NCBI GenBank assembly: GCA_028554645.1 | Contig: JAQOOI010000080.1 | Coordinates: 930,001-994,000, forward strand | DNA from: Omphalotus guepiniiformis | Lineage: Eukaryota; Basidiomycota; Agaricomycetes; Agaricales; Omphalotaceae | Length of the DNA: 64,000 bases | Reading direction: 5' to 3' | Part shown: piece by piece, positions 33,344-46,115 of the stretch | Position numbering within the stretch: the first letter of the stretch is position 1 | How the letters are laid out: each line of letters starts with the position of its first letter | The notes under the pieces: model-generated | Told to the model about the DNA's origin: nothing | What the model saw: the letters and a program-made list of their open reading frames with translations, nothing else | The model's database searches: none | Position numbers and translations under genes: made by a program

Positions 33344-35544
33344 TTAGATGGAGACAAGTTCGTCAGAGAGCCGAAAACGTACTTCGGAAGTGTCCTCTTC
33401 ATTGGGAGCGTCTCGCATGAATTCCTGTGTCGTGTCAACCTTGATTGAGATACTCTGAGGCTTCTCAAGGAACATGCAGTGATTCAGCAGGGATCCAATT
33501 TATTTGAAAGATGAGCTCTTACAGTTGTTCTCATAGACATCATCTCCCATGTGGTTCGAGATTTCGAAGGTGTCTGAAGGAAGGAGAGTTTGGTGTCGTT
33601 GGTGGTAATCCGTCTGCGTTTCCTCGTTAGTGAAGGGCGAATCTCGATTGAAAGAAATGCTTTCACCTAATACTCTTTCGAGCATTCAGAGTCGCTAGCA
33701 ACGAGTTGGAATATACTGCACCGAAGCATCAGACACATGAAAACATACAACCAAAAAGGACCTACGCCTTCCAATACTGAAGTAGAAGGATACGTAAATG
33801 AGAGTATTGCCCCAGACTATTATCTAGAATGCAATTGCATCAACATTAAGGTCGACCTTACGGCTCCGATTTGCAAGGACGTCACTCACAGATATCAAAG
33901 AAGCGATAGCGCAGATACTCGTCAGCAGGCCGGTGCTCACACTGAACATGATCTGCGCAGAGAAAATCGATAGGTACTGAAATTTAAAGGACATTAAAAA
34001 CGTGTACTCACCAATCGGCTTATCATCGTGTCAGAGCTGTGAAAACTTCATTGATACTACAACGTGAGATAACCCATTCGTGCAACTCACTTTCTGAAAC
34101 CGGTCTTAGAGCGCTGTAGGAAATAGAAGAGGCTTGCGGCGATGGCAACGTCTGATACTGCTCCAAGCACGTTTACTGTCATCGATAAGCCCTGTAACCC
34201 TCTCCATTCAAAATCTGCGTCTAATAAAAATTTTGTGTTCTTACCCTGAGCTTGGCCAAATCATCCCAAGTACGAAGTTTCATGCTGTCGTGCAAAAACT
34301 GTCAACAAGACGCCATCTTTGCTGTCAAACAATCAGGACTTACGAACAAATCGTAAATGCTATTCCGACAACACACAAGTTAGCCACTCTTTCTGACATT
34401 CCCCAACAATACACGCGGCTCACCAACAGAGCATCCTAAGGAACAATATCAGCTGTGGCACAAGCACCCAGACGTGCGGGCTGATGGACTTACCAAATTC
34501 TCCCAAAACGAGGGTGGCCTTGGGCGAGTTCATCAATGATTTGTCGCATAGTACGACATATCAACTCACTATAATAGCTGCGAGGGGGTTATTCTGACCG
34601 CTCACTGATTGATTGTAATTAGCCAAGCCTTGAGACTATAATGGATTTCTCCTACATCTCCAAACTCGCACTGTCAAGAAGCTAAATCGAAAAAAGATGA
34701 GAGCTGGTTTCTCCTACGCAGGGGCAAATATACCTTTGAACAAGAAAACCGATCAAGCCCTAACAGAAACGTGAGGTGTTTCAGCCGGAGAGCAAACCTC
34801 AGTTCAGATAATATCGCACGTTGAATAAAACCTCGAGCTTGAAGCTGGGCTTTAGTACAAGTACAAGAAGGGGAAGAGACACTTGCTCACGAGAATACTC
34901 CTGTATTCTACTATCTCAGCATAAGATCATCAAACGCTCGAATGAATATCGCACCATACTAGATAGGCTTGCATCGATGCGTTTGCATAATTCGTCACAA
35001 GGTAGAAGTAAACTGTTGGATACTAGGCGTTCTAATCACGTAGGTGCATATAGTACAATAGACTCACCTGTGTGCGAGATCAAGGCCTGATGTATAGTCT
35101 CGAAAACCCAGACGATGATAACCTTCATATGCGAATTTCAGATGCATTTATCCACTATCCTAGCGAAAGTATTACCAAGGGCCTGATATACCAGTTATCC
35201 TGGTTACAAGGTCAAATTTGGGATAGCTTCGTCGGATCAAGATACTCACAGTTGTGTATCGAACTAAATAGAACCAAGTCTGAAAACAAGAAACTACACA
35301 ATCTCAGTCTCAATCTGTTTCAAAAGTGAGCAAGATCTCACCTCCGTATAAACTATCCCAAAAAAAAATCCCAAGTCAAAAATTTGCTATGAATGCCGCA
35401 GTAAATGGTGTATACCAAGCAGCACAGATAACGCCGATGAAAGCGGCTCCCAATCTGTCAGACCATCAGTTGGAGAAGACACTGAGGGAAAGGTTGCACG
35501 AACGTGTTATCTACCACCAAATGGCTCTGGCTATCTGCCTCCAT
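33344..35544 (-). CDS. DUF6534 seven-helix membrane protein (many small exons)
   Basis: No single ORF shows this gene; it appears only when small exons are joined. The start at 35544 gives MEADSQSHLVVDNT, spliced to LGAAFIGVICAAW. Then come TWFYLVRYTT, KVIIVWVFETIHQALISHT, YFYLVTNYANASMQAYLVW, SLPLLVLVLK, NNPLAAII, LVLGEF, MKLRTWDDLAKLR, and GLSMTVNVLGAVSDVAIAAS followed by LFYFLQRSKTGFRKSDTMIS. The diagnostic end is TLIYVSFYFSIGR joined to LYSNSLLATLNARKSIR, then QSISIKVDTTQEF, with the stop at 33344. The order and motifs match the DUF6534 family, multi-pass membrane proteins strongly expanded in Agaricomycetes and of unknown function. I estimate 10-12 exons; several internal junctions around 34560-34800 are unresolved and a defect there cannot be excluded. 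Confidence 0.78.
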
Positions 35545-37189
35545 ACTGACTAGGAGGGCAACCGCTGAAATGCAAGTGAAAGATCGGGAAGACGAGGGAA
35601 GGGTTTTTGTCACTTCGACAGTGCAAGTGAAACGTTGCCTTTAAATCGTCGGCCAGAAGCTTCAGGATATTAATATGTAATCGAAGCCGGCTTTTCGACT
35701 GATTCTGCGTGTACCCTCAGGACACTCCAGCTAGATATCACGAAACAGATGGACCATTGACGAAATACTTTTTCTCGAAAATCTACAACGTTGAAGTTGG
35801 AGCTCACGTCGCACGTCGACTTTCCTCTGGTGAGCGTAAGAAGGAAAAAAATCTTGCTCGAGGGCTTTTGTGCGGCCAAAAAGAGGTCGGGCAGCACCAG
35901 AAGCGTAACTAGTCTGCCGAATAAGGAAAAGAAGTAGCCTCGAGTACCGATAGCTCGAGCACGGGTTGCCCAAAAGAAGGGCCCGCATTTCGTGTTTGAT
36001 TAAGTACATGCGTACAGAACACGCTTTATCCAGTGTCTTCTTGAAAAAGCAACGACAACATCGCTCGCAGAGTCTACGGTGCCGTTGGTGCCAAAGAGAG
36101 TCGAAGCTTGAAGCTTGAAGTACAAGGTTCCTCAAAGTTGCATCAGAATTGCACCGAAAGACTCTCAAGAGGCTGGCTCGAGCGGGAATTCTGGCTGTGA
36201 TGCGAGGAATCATATGTAACGTCGAGACCCAGAATTCGGCCCTAGATTGAAGGCAGGTAAACGTGAAATCTCTGTCACCCTGGGTGGTGTCGATGAGCGA
36301 AGAACCTGTTCGTCGAATTAAGGTCCAGGGCATTTCTCCTAGTAGGAACAATCAAGGGACTGCACCCCTATCCACTGCCCAGAATCACGAAGATTTAATT
36401 CGATAAACGAAATTACTCAAGGTGTCAAAGTGGGTCGTATATTCCAACCCTCTCGCTCACGCAGCAAAAACTCCCATCCGCGGAGACAATATCATTACAG
36501 CTCTCGCTCTTTCGCCACGCCGGTAAGAATCAAAATGGAGTCGATTTGTCCCACAGCCTAAGTCAAAGGGATACTTGTCGGTGAGGCATCGATGAGGTTC
36601 GAGCTTGCAAGAATTGACTTCTCTCCTCCTCGGGAAATTTCTCGCCACTTCCATGATTCAACCAAGAACGCACATGAGATAAATGATACGAAGGCGTACG
36701 CATCGTAGACCCCGCCAGCTCAGTCGCTGCATGAATGAGCAGCTACCCCGTTATGAAAGTGAAAAGCAGAACAGTAGGTGAGAAACTGCAACATTTTGCC
36801 GCCGGCAAAGCTGAGGATCATGATGATCATCTCTGTCTGTCATTCGCTCAATACCGTACGGAGAACTCAAGGTTACAATCTGATGTTCCTTGCAAACTTT
36901 GTAATTGCTGCCCTATCAATGCTTAACGACGAAGACATATCGACTTGTATGCAAGCACCTGAGATCTTCCCAGTTCAATTCATCAGCCTAGAGCATCAAT
37001 AGAGCCTGTGGATCGTGGTGAATTGGACTCGGAGTATTTCATTCATTGATTATTATTCTTGCCAAGTGTCACGGCTGTCTCTTTCTTCACTTCTTTCATT
37101 CGTTCGTGCTCCGGGAGCCTTTACTATTCTCTTCACCGGAAGCAGGCTTCCAGCATTCATTTTTGTCACTCCTTTGTATACAGTCCAGC
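35545..37189. other. Gene-poor intergenic region
   Basis: About 1.6 kb between the divergent DUF6534 (-) and seven-helix (+) genes. An uninterrupted minus-strand frame of 206 codons (35731-36351) is rich in Arg, Leu, Ser and Cys and resembles no family I know, so it is probably not a gene. A short direct repeat GAAGCTTGAAGCTTGAAG lies near 36105-36122. Confidence 0.45.
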
Positions 37190-38779
37190 ATGGCAGCCAG
37201 TGCGACCTCTCAGAATTTGGCAAGTGATTGTCTACTAAAATTCTTATACAGACAGCACGGAGATGCCAGTGAACATCGTTCATGGAACATATGGCGAATT
37301 GATTCTGTTTCTGGTCTTGAACATGTGGCCTTCGCACTTTGGCCTTCCAATTATGTTGGCAATCGTCTTATTCTCAAAGAGAGTCCGGCGTCATCCAACC
37401 TTCGTCAATCTATTAGTGGTCTTCATGATAGTTGGAATGTTAGTACCGAGCGCCTTCAATTCTATGAATATGTTCATGCTTATTTCCTTCCTTTAGATCA
37501 TCTAGCATACTGTATGGAATCGCTTTCAGGTTCTTGGATAATGAAGTTAAACGGGATTCGGTACAGCGTCTACACTGGACAAATCATAGGCCCCGAGCCA
37601 CCAATGATGCTGTGTCTCTTTCAAGCATCGTTGCTCTATGGAATGCCTGCAATGTACGCCATATACGCAGACAACGTGTAATTCCCTCTGAATACGTTTC
37701 AGAGCTTCATTAGCAGCATTTGGTTTGGTGTTCCAGGTAATGTAACTGTCACTACTCGAGGCATGTTACGGCTCTCAACTCTTCCTGCCCCCCACAGATG
37801 TTCATCGTCATTCATTCCACCTTCTATGGCAAAGAGTACGTGGAAAAAAATCATGCCTTGCGAGTGTGGACCGTATGTCAATTACTTTTTATGGAACTTT
37901 GCGAACAAACTAGAATCTTTCCGTTTAGTTGATCATCGCTCCCTATGCCGGCTGGCTAGTCTGTATCCTCGCTACTGTCTTTGTAAGGATTCGTATTTCT
38001 TTTTCTTACTCTTATTTGCATTCAGAATTGCGTCTATAGGTGGGTGCCGGAGATCCTAAAGCAATATCTCGCAATCGCCGGTTCTTTTACTGCTCAGTGA
38101 AATCAGATCCCCTGTGAGTGTGATTTGATTCATGCATTATGGCCTTCATCAACATCTGACGGGTATCAAGAACTGATACGCTAACCATCGTCGCTGCACT
38201 GATATTGTTCGCCACTTTGGTCCTAGAAGGTGAGTACAACGTCAAGGCGGTTACGCAAGTTTCTCAGTATTTGTGCGATAGTCTGGACAGTGGTGCTATT
38301 CTATAAGCGTTGGGCTTCGGTTCAGAATGGGATATCTGGCGTGTTCACAGCTGCAGAACTAAGCATGCCTATCCGCGTCATTGCTTTTGGGGTCTACCTG
38401 ATGGTCGCTTTGAGGTCGGTTCCAGTCCCCCAATTCTTTTGGCATGCACACTCATTATGCCTGTCCAGTTTGAGTCTTTTATCTGTATCGGCGCCACATA
38501 GTCCAGTGCCTGACTTAGTAATTGCATCTGGTTAGTATCAAACTTCTCCTGTCCTTCTGAAATCTGCAAGTCTGGCTCACATGCCTTTTAGCCGCAACTG
38601 TCCTTATTTTGATATTTGGAACTCAGATGGTATGTGTATAGCGTCCCATAATCATGATCCTGATTTCATCTTGCTTGCAGGACATCATCCGAGTGCTCTG
38701 CTTTTGGAGAAGGCGCTCACATCTGCAAAACACAGACACCACCGAAGACTCAGCTATCGACATTAAAGTTACTATGTGA
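37190..38779 (+). CDS. Seven-helix membrane protein of a basidiomycete-expanded family
   Basis: A predicted integral membrane protein with a GPCR-like layout. Helices in order: GELILFLVLNMWPSHFGLPI and MLAIVLFSKR; PTFVNLLVVFMIVG; YTGQIIGPEPPMMLCLFQAS and LLYGMPAM (the GPEPP and LYG-P motifs typify the family); FQMFIVIHSTFYGKE; LIIAPYAGWLVCILATVFV; the block SRNRRFFYCSVKSDPLT then LTIVAALILFATLVLEV; a TM around SMPIRVIAFGVYLMVALR; and PVPDLVIASAATVLILIFGT followed by a Trp/Arg-rich cytosolic tail. At least eight introns. The start is 37190 or a Met at 37263 (MPVNIVHGTYGEL), which fits the family better. The function is unknown; relatives are usually annotated as hypothetical. Confidence 0.75.
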
Positions 38780-39002
38780 AAAACAGAACCGCGAACGAAT
38801 CAGTTTACCATATGTACAGAACATTGTTGTAAAATCTAGCTTACTGTATCTCCAGCGCTGCCCAGTTGACTTAAAAAGTTGGAGGCAAATTATATGTTGT
38901 GACTTACATAAGGTCCCGGAAGTCTGTGTCAAACACAAACAAGCACGGAACGGTGAATTCGGACAGGTTAGTTAGACGCGGAACACAAAGGTAACTTTCG
39001 AC

Positions 39003-39831
39003 ATGGCGGTATGTTGCACTCATTTTCTTCCAATTCGACTTACTTACTGACCCCTCATGAAGTCTCGTTGCTCTGGCCTTCTGCGCTCGGTATCTCGGTC
39101 TACCTCTATCGCCTCGCAAGTTTTCCTTCCAATTAACCACGAGAAATTTTATTCATAGTCTCTGCAGTTCTTCAAGGGCAGCTTCTTCAAGGTGGTTGGC
39201 CACTGCTGCAGAACCTGCAGCTAAAAGTACTCCACCTCCACCTCCCCCAGCGAAAAAGTCGACGGATGCAAGCATAAACCGAATTGTAGACGACATCTCC
39301 GGCCTCACACTACTGCAGGCCGCCGACCTAGTAGCTCAACTGAAGGTGCGACTACCCACTCATTCGCGAAAATTGAACTTACTGGATCTCGACATCCTAG
39401 GTGCGACTCAACATTCAAGAAATTGCGATGCCAGCGGCGGCGGCAGCAGCACCGGCTGCTGCTGCCCCTGCAGCGGATGAACCCGCGGCGGTACGTGTCG
39501 TCCTTCATACATTGCTGCTGCCGACTTATTCTTGCTTTTGAAATCAGGAAAAGCCAAAAGAAAAGACTATCTTCACGCTTAAGTTGGAGTCCTTCGATGC
39601 TGGTTCGAAACCCAAGGTCATCCGAGAAGTCAAGGCCATGAATCCTACCCTCACGCTCATTGATGTGAGCTTTCTCTCCTCCTCGTTATGTTCATCTTTT
39701 GACTCTTCGTGCAGGCCAAAAAATTCGTTGAGTCGCTGCCGCAAGTATTAAAGGAGAATTTGCCCAAGGATGAAGCTGAAAAAATGAAGAAGACCTTCGA
39801 GGGTTTGGGTGCCGTTGTTAAGCTAGAGTAA
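39003..39831 (+). CDS. Mitochondrial ribosomal protein bL12m (L7/L12)
   Basis: A stalk protein of the mitochondrial large ribosomal subunit that recruits translation factors. The N-terminus after splicing is Arg/Ser-rich (SRCSGLLRSVSR, SSSRAASSRWLATAA), fitting a mitochondrial presequence. A Pro-rich linker (TPPPPPPAKKS) leads to the dimerisation helix NRIVDDISGLTLLQAADLVA. An Ala/Pro hinge precedes the C-terminal domain EKPKEKTIFTLKLESFDAG, KPKVIREVKAMNPTLTLID, AKKFVESLPQVLKENLPKD, ending EGLGAVVKLE with the stop at 39831. Six exons. The start is either ATG 39003, spliced after two codons, or ATG 39057 with the same downstream frame. The C-terminal domain matches bacterial L7/L12 closely. 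Confidence 0.9.
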
Positions 39832-40022
39832 CGATGTTAATAGACTCATCTCGCCATTTCACAACTCAATAGGGAGTTATTCATCATATATTGGGGTCCT
39901 TTGGAGCATGTATAAGATACAAGATTTCCGACACTGGTTCGGAAATAATCATAAACGGTAGCAAGGGAACGAAAGTACGAATGAGTTCAAGAAAAACTAC
40001 TCAAATGAATGTGTAACTGTGA

Positions 40023-42929
40023 TCAGTCTTCCGACAAATACCGATACTCGAAACGGAAATCACTTTTCTTCCGTTGACACCAAGAGCCTTCCCAGTCAAA
40101 GTATACGTACACTCCTTGTTCGTATTCCTCTGTGATTGCTTGCGGCTCAGAATGTCGCTGGAACCAGGTGAGATACTTCACATGGAATCGCCAAGACTGG
40201 CGCTTTAGTTCCTTCGCAGCAAGATACCTGAGAGAAAGTTTATCAACATGGAGACTGCCGAGGGAATGAGATAGACTTACTGTTGATATGTTCCGGGCAG
40301 ATAGTAAAATATATAGAACAATGTCTCCACATCGAGCTGAGCAAATATCGCAGAGGTACTCAGTGAAGGATTTGGCGTCTGCGGATAATACGATGGAGTC
40401 TGATACGGATTCCGGGGAACATAGTATTTCGGCCTGGTTATAGATCAGTCGTCATAACATTCAAAAGAAGATGCATGAGGGGAAGTACTTCTCAGTATCT
40501 TGAGGTTGCGGTATATTTGGATAGCCACCTTCTAGCAACTTGTGTACTTGATCCAGGTTGTTCATCCGGTGTGCAGCTACAGATAATGTCAATCGCGTAT
40601 TCCCAGACTCTACCAGTGTACACAGCTTTCTGCTTAGCATTTTCGAACGACACCACGAGGTCGGACAACGAACCAGGCAACGCACTAGCCGTGCGTGGTA
40701 CCTGCTGTGCAACAGAGGGTGGCCTTCCCGAGACAATAGGGGGCTGCGGGGGCGCATGCAGCGATTGTTCATTCGACGACACCTTGACTCCGGGAGGAAA
40801 CTGTGGTACCGGCTGCTGTGCAGAAGGCGCAGGCGAACTTGATGCGTTCAACGAATACTGCTGTACTTGCTGAGGCAGTGGGGAGTGTCCTGATATTGGA
40901 ACTGATTGCATCTGCTGATTACCATTTATTTGGGAATGAGATGCCATTGGAGCTTCGGGAGAAAGCAGCTGCAGCAAAATCACGGTCAATCAAAAGGTCA
41001 AAGTCATATAAAAAGAGATAGATCCTACAGCACTAGGGGACTGAGTGCTAGCTCTTGCAGGGGACGGTACAGAATCTAGAAAAACGTGTTTGCAGAAAGC
41101 GCGAAAGCATGAAGATGATGACATACCCTTTCGGGTTGCTAACACCCGCTGAGGAGAGGAAGTTGCAGCAGGTGCGCCGACTGAACTAGGTACAGCTTCC
41201 GACATTGCCGGCGATTCTTGACTTGAATAAAACGAGCCGTCAGGTTGTTGCGAAACTGACGCAGACGACAACATTGGACTTGTGACTGAGGGATGCGTCA
41301 AACTGGGTGATGAAGGTACGACTGACGACTGATCTTGTGTCGATGTTGTTTGGGATACAGGTAGTGACGCCGAAGGAGCTGAAGAAGCCTCCGGATTCGA
41401 AGGAGCAGTGGTTGTGGTGGTCGTACTCGTTGTTGGCGCTGGCGGCGGTGGTGGATGTGGTTGAGCTGGTGCTATTGCAGCAGCGGCAGCGGCAGCATAA
41501 CGTATTGGAGGTAGTGTTGCTGCAGGCCGTGCTGGTGGGACGGTTGATGTCGACTGTGCATGCGGCACGCTTGCCTTGAGGATGTTTGCCATCGGCTGGG
41601 ACTTGGCTGCACGAGGATGTACATCAGATTCATCAAAGCATGTTTCACTGTAACGCTCATACCGTCTACAGATCCTTCTGAGAATGGCAAGTCAGTAGAC
41701 GCGCACGAGAATGAGAGATTTACCTACTTCGTAGTTGTAACGACACCCCTGCCTTTTTCAATATTGGGCTATCATCTCTCCGACTACTCGTGACGCTCTC
41801 TTCATCGTGCTTTTTATTGGGTGTCCGTGGCGGGAGGTCTGTATCAAAAGCGCTGCTTAAAAGTCGTTCACTGGTAAAGGCGCCATCTACGAACCTTCAC
41901 TGACACCGTCTGATTCGTCACTGTCGTCATCGTCGTGTACTAGGCCGCGGAACTTCTCCTCCTCCTCGTCGAGATTGAGGTCGTCATATATACCTTCATC
42001 GTCTTCGAAGTCTTCTCCCTGCAATTGACACAGCAGTTAAAGAGATATTGAATCAAAAACCTTAGAGCTGCACAACAGACCGTGTTAGTCTCAACGAAAT
42101 ATGACACATCGTCCTGAAGGGCGAGAGCCTTTTCTGTAGGTAATGACCCATTATTCAAGAGCCGCAGAACAATCTCCAGCCGGCCTATATGCCATTTCCG
42201 TCGTTCGTTCAAGTGTTCCAGCTCCTCTAATCGGCCTGCTGCTAAAGCGCCCGCTTTACTCTTCTTCTTTCCAGCACCTTGGAGGGATTCAATCTCTGCC
42301 TCTGCCTGCTCCACCTGCATCTGCAGCTCCTCGACCTTTGTCTGGAGCCATGAAGTGGCTTCCTCCTTCTCCTGCTCTTTCGGATCGAGCTTCGCTGCTT
42401 GAGTAAGACCTTCTTTCGAGAAAGCTTTAGTCTTCATCTCCTTTTCGCATGCCTTGAACTTTTCCATTTGCTATTGTAAAGAAAAAAGGGGTGAAGAACA
42501 GCATGAGTGAACACGCTGGTAGCAATTACACTTCTACGCGTCTCTCTTCACGCCTTCAGAAGCACGCACAAGCAGCAGAAAACGTGAAGCAGGAGACGCG
42601 CGAAGACACTAACAAAGACCTTACTGTTTCAATTAGCTTCCGATTCTCTACCAGAGCGGACTTGTCTTTGATATCATTGCTGGCGACCCAAGTCTTGATC
42701 TGATCTCGCATTCGCTGAAGCTTCTTAATTTGTGACTTCAAATCAAGCTCCAGTTTCTCCTTCTGTGTCTGGTTTGTCGAGGCTTGCATCTTCTCGTATA
42801 CATTCTCGAAGGTCTCGACTCCCTCAGAAACTTTCTTGAGCGTTCGATCAATTTCGGCTGATTATACCATTAGCACCAGACTTCCATGCACTATGTACAC
42901 TGCTTACTTTGTAATTTGCGAGCCGCCAT
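40023..42929 (-). CDS. NOT3: CCR4-NOT complex subunit NOT3/NOT5
   Basis: A subunit of the CCR4-NOT deadenylase and transcription regulator. The start at 42929 gives MAARKLQ. The N-terminal Not3 coiled-coil domain follows: [115 protein letters not shown]. An acidic linker ([20 protein letters not shown]) follows. The long middle is disordered and Ala/Pro/Ser/Thr/Gln-rich (41600-40600). The C-terminal NOT box reads [20 protein letters not shown], then [15 protein letters not shown] and [20 protein letters not shown], ending YLSED at 40023. About 13 introns, complete. Confidence 0.93.
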
Positions 42930-43968
42930 GGCGAGCAAACGAGTGTAGAATATGAGGGCACGGACAAAGTGTAGTATAGGTCACGTTGTGTAGGTAGTTA
43001 TTTGTGTCAAGTCCCTCAGAGAAATAGAAGACAGCAACCGTAAATGGACACCCCGATCAACACTGCCACAACTGTAGGCCCTACTTGCACCGACATCGAA
43101 CTACCTCTGTCTAGTAAACGTGGGTAGTTCGAAGTAGCTTCCTGACCCACCGTGAAAAATAAGGAAGAGTACGTGTCATCTGCTACATACGCAGTATACT
43201 ACTCACTGTGCATGCGACCCTACGACTTGTGGAGGGCGGGTAGGAGGGCGGATTGGAAAAGTTCTTGATGATCATGATGGTGGAGATTGTGTAGAGCCAC
43301 ACCAAAGCCATAAAAGTATTCCCATGCTTGTAGTCAAAAGGAGCGTTGTACAAGCGATGTCAAGATGGCCTTACACTGGCCGATATCATATATGGCCACT
43401 GAAATTCCACTGTGAAACGTGTCAAGCTTGGCCATGGTAGAAAGGATTTCCTGGAGAAAATAATGCTCTCGCGAGCCCTGAATTTCACAGATGTCCTGGT
43501 CCAATGAAAGACGTCGCAAGAGGATATGGTCATGACACGAGATATCTTTTCATGGCAAACAGTCAGAAGAGAGATGAGGTGGGAAAGAAAGCATAGATGA
43601 CATGGGAGATAAAGCTCAGATATCAAGATATTTACTCGCATATGAGGTGGTGTTGGAAATGATTTTATTGAGGCAGATTAGCAACAGAGACACTGCTTCC
43701 GGAGACTGTACTTGTCCCTTGCGGCAGCGAACACTAAAATTAATAAAAATGAAAGTTTGAAACGCTTTGCTGGGTGCGCACTGCGGCGGCATCGCAGCTG
43801 TGAAATTGGAAACAAGCAGTGGCCTGTCTAAATTTGGAGGGTCCATGTACTAATTGTTTTGCCACGCGACGCATATGCTTATGCCACCCCAAATGGAAAT
43901 TAGAAGATACCCTTACTCCTCACCTTCACGACTGCGACGATCTCCCTTCATCTCTCTTTTTTACCACT
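42930..43968. other. Divergent NOT3/BEM1 intergenic region
   Basis: About 1 kb shared 5' region. It contains a perfect 10-bp inverted repeat (TCGAACTACC ... GGTAGTTCGA) at 43096-43132 with a 17-nt spacer. Minus-strand open frames at 43334-43846 have no recognisable homology. Confidence 0.5.
43096..43132. repeat. 10-bp perfect inverted repeat, 17-nt spacer
   Basis: TCGAACTACC at 43096-43105 pairs with GGTAGTTCGA at 43123-43132. It could form a hairpin or be a dyad binding site between the divergent NOT3 and BEM1 genes. Confidence 0.55.
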
Positions 43969-46115
43969 ATGAAGTCCATAAGAAAGTCTCTTAATGGACA
44001 TAAGGACTCGCTCAGAAGCCAGATTTCTACTCCATTACCCCTTCCTTCCGTCTCTAAACCACCAACAGCTATCTTGCCTCCTCAGAAGGTCATTAGGGCC
44101 ACCGCAGATTATAGGTCTCAGGCTCCTCAAGAACTTTCATTCAAGAAGGGAGACTTCTTCTATGTTATCCGAGATGTTGAAGATCGTGGTGCTTGGTACG
44201 AAGCACATAATCCTGTAACCGGCGCGCGGGGGCTCGTACCGAGAGCTATGTTCGAGGAATTTAATAAATCTTCTGTATCGTGAGTTCCTCTCCTCCTTTT
44301 TCCTGTGCTCATTGTAATGTTTTTCCTGTTAGTTCACGTCATTCACAAGCTGTGGGGACAGGCATCGGTCTGCTAGGCAACTATCCTACAAGCCCGACCG
44401 ACGCCGTACCGACTGCTAAGCCATCTGCCAAGTCACAGGTCTATTATGCAATTGTGCTGCACGATTTTGAGGCAGAGCGAGCAGACGAGCTGGATGCGAA
44501 ACGCGGCGATGCTATCACCGTCGTTGCGCAATCTAATCGCGAATGGTTTGTCGCAAAGCCTATCGGCCGACTCGGTCGACCCGGCCTAATTCCAGTCTCT
44601 TTCGTCGAGATCCATGACCCTACTACCGGGAAAGCAATTCCAGATGTCGAAGCTCTCATGGATCGAGGCGAGTTACCAAAAGTTGAAGATTGGAAACGTG
44701 CCATGTTCAACTACAAACAGAACAGCATCGCTCTGGGAGTGATCGACTCACCTTCCAACCGCGAGTCTGTTCCAAATAGTCCATTTGTTCAACAGTCTCC
44801 TGTTCCGCCATCACCTCAACTTGGAGGTGCGGTCAGTGCCGAGGCTCCTTTCAGCAAACAAATGCCTCCTTCTGATTCCTCTGGTACCGATTCCCCGGAT
44901 TGCCTACCGGACGGTATTCTGCTGTATGCCGAAGCTGTTTCATTTCATTACGAGATGGACGAGTATTGGTTCCGTGTTAATGCCGTTTTTCAGCCATACC
45001 CACCCCCCAACTCAGAAGCGTTACCACCCTCCAAGCAGCTCATTTTGTTTCGGGTTTACAACGATTTTTATGATTTTCAAGTCGCTCTTCTCAACACATT
45101 TCCACGGGAAGCAGGTCGACAACCTCCTCACCCACGCTTGTTACCCTATATGCCCGGACCTGCTGTAAATGTCAACGATACCCTCACAGCCACTCGCCGG
45201 TCAGAATTAGATGACTATCTGCACAGTTTGTGCAGTCTTAGCAAAGCTGGCGCGAAGTATATCTTGGAGTCGCGCATCGTTCGGGAGTTTCTCGCGCTCA
45301 AGCCTGGCGATGTCGAGAATGAAACAGAGCCTCGTACAAAAGAAATTGAGGCGCTGTTCGCTGAGGAGGAAGATGTACAGTACGCGAATGTGGAAGACGA
45401 TTACGATTCGGAAGTGAGAGACACACTAGGGAGGATGAAGGTTGAAGATGACCGCGCTAGCGAGGGATCTGATTATGGCGAGGACGAAGGATATGCGCCG
45501 TCGCCTCAACGACGAACGTACGATCGACATTCCTATAACCGCGTGGAAGACCGCAGACCATCAAATGACAGTAATCTTCGACTTCACGCGCATACACAAA
45601 ACCACCATCGCAATGGTTCCACATCTTCCTTTCGCCGAACTCCATCGCCATACACGCCACCTCAGTCCAATTCTCGTTCTAACTCACCTATACCCGATCG
45701 TGGAAGCTCTCCGCAGCTTCGCGACGAGTTTTCTTACCCTCGCCAGTCAGTAAGAAGTTCCCATAACGCATCATCACCTTCGATATCCTCTGTCCGCTCC
45801 GGAGCCCCATCAATGGGCCGAGCACGATCGCATTCAAATGCGAACAATCCACCAATATCAGCTGCTAATCCCCAGACAGCCTTTGTGAAGATCAAAATCT
45901 TCGACCGGTTAGCAGACGACCTTGTCGCCATCCGTGTGCATCCCCTCGTGACCCATTCAGAGTTGATGGAAAAGGTGCAGGCCCGGTTGGGAGGCGAAGT
46001 AGCGAATCTGAAGTATCGTGACAGTATCAGCAATAGTCTCGTTGCGCTGGACAACGACAATCAGCTGAGGGCATGGATGGGGAGCACGGACAAGCATGTG
46101 TTGTACGCAGAATGA
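43969..46115 (+). CDS. BEM1: Bem1/Scd2 polarity scaffold (SH3-SH3-PX-PB1)
   Basis: A scaffold linking Cdc42, its exchange factor and PAK kinases at sites of polarised growth. Two exons, 43969-44279 and 44333-46115, about 700 residues. Domain order: basic N-terminus; SH3-1 (VIRATADYRSQAPQELSFKK then GARGLVPRAMFEEF); SH3-2 (YYAIVLHDFEAERADELDAK, EWFVAKPIGRLGRPGLIPVS); PX (YAEAVSFHYEMDEYWFRVNA, FRVYNDFYDFQVALLNTFP); a disordered Ser/Arg/Pro region (about residues 450-600); and a C-terminal PB1 (AFVKIKIFDRLADDLVAIRV, LDNDNQLRAWMGS) that would bind Cdc24. The architecture and length match fungal Bem1/Scd2. Confidence 0.95.

Noticed and set aside
35731..36351. Intronless 206-codon minus-strand ORF
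   Set aside because: No recognisable family, Arg/Leu/Ser/Cys-rich composition typical of chance frames, and almost all real genes here have introns. It overlaps no conserved motif.
43334..43846. Overlapping minus-strand frames between NOT3 and BEM1
   Set aside because: Short, mutually overlapping, no conserved motifs.
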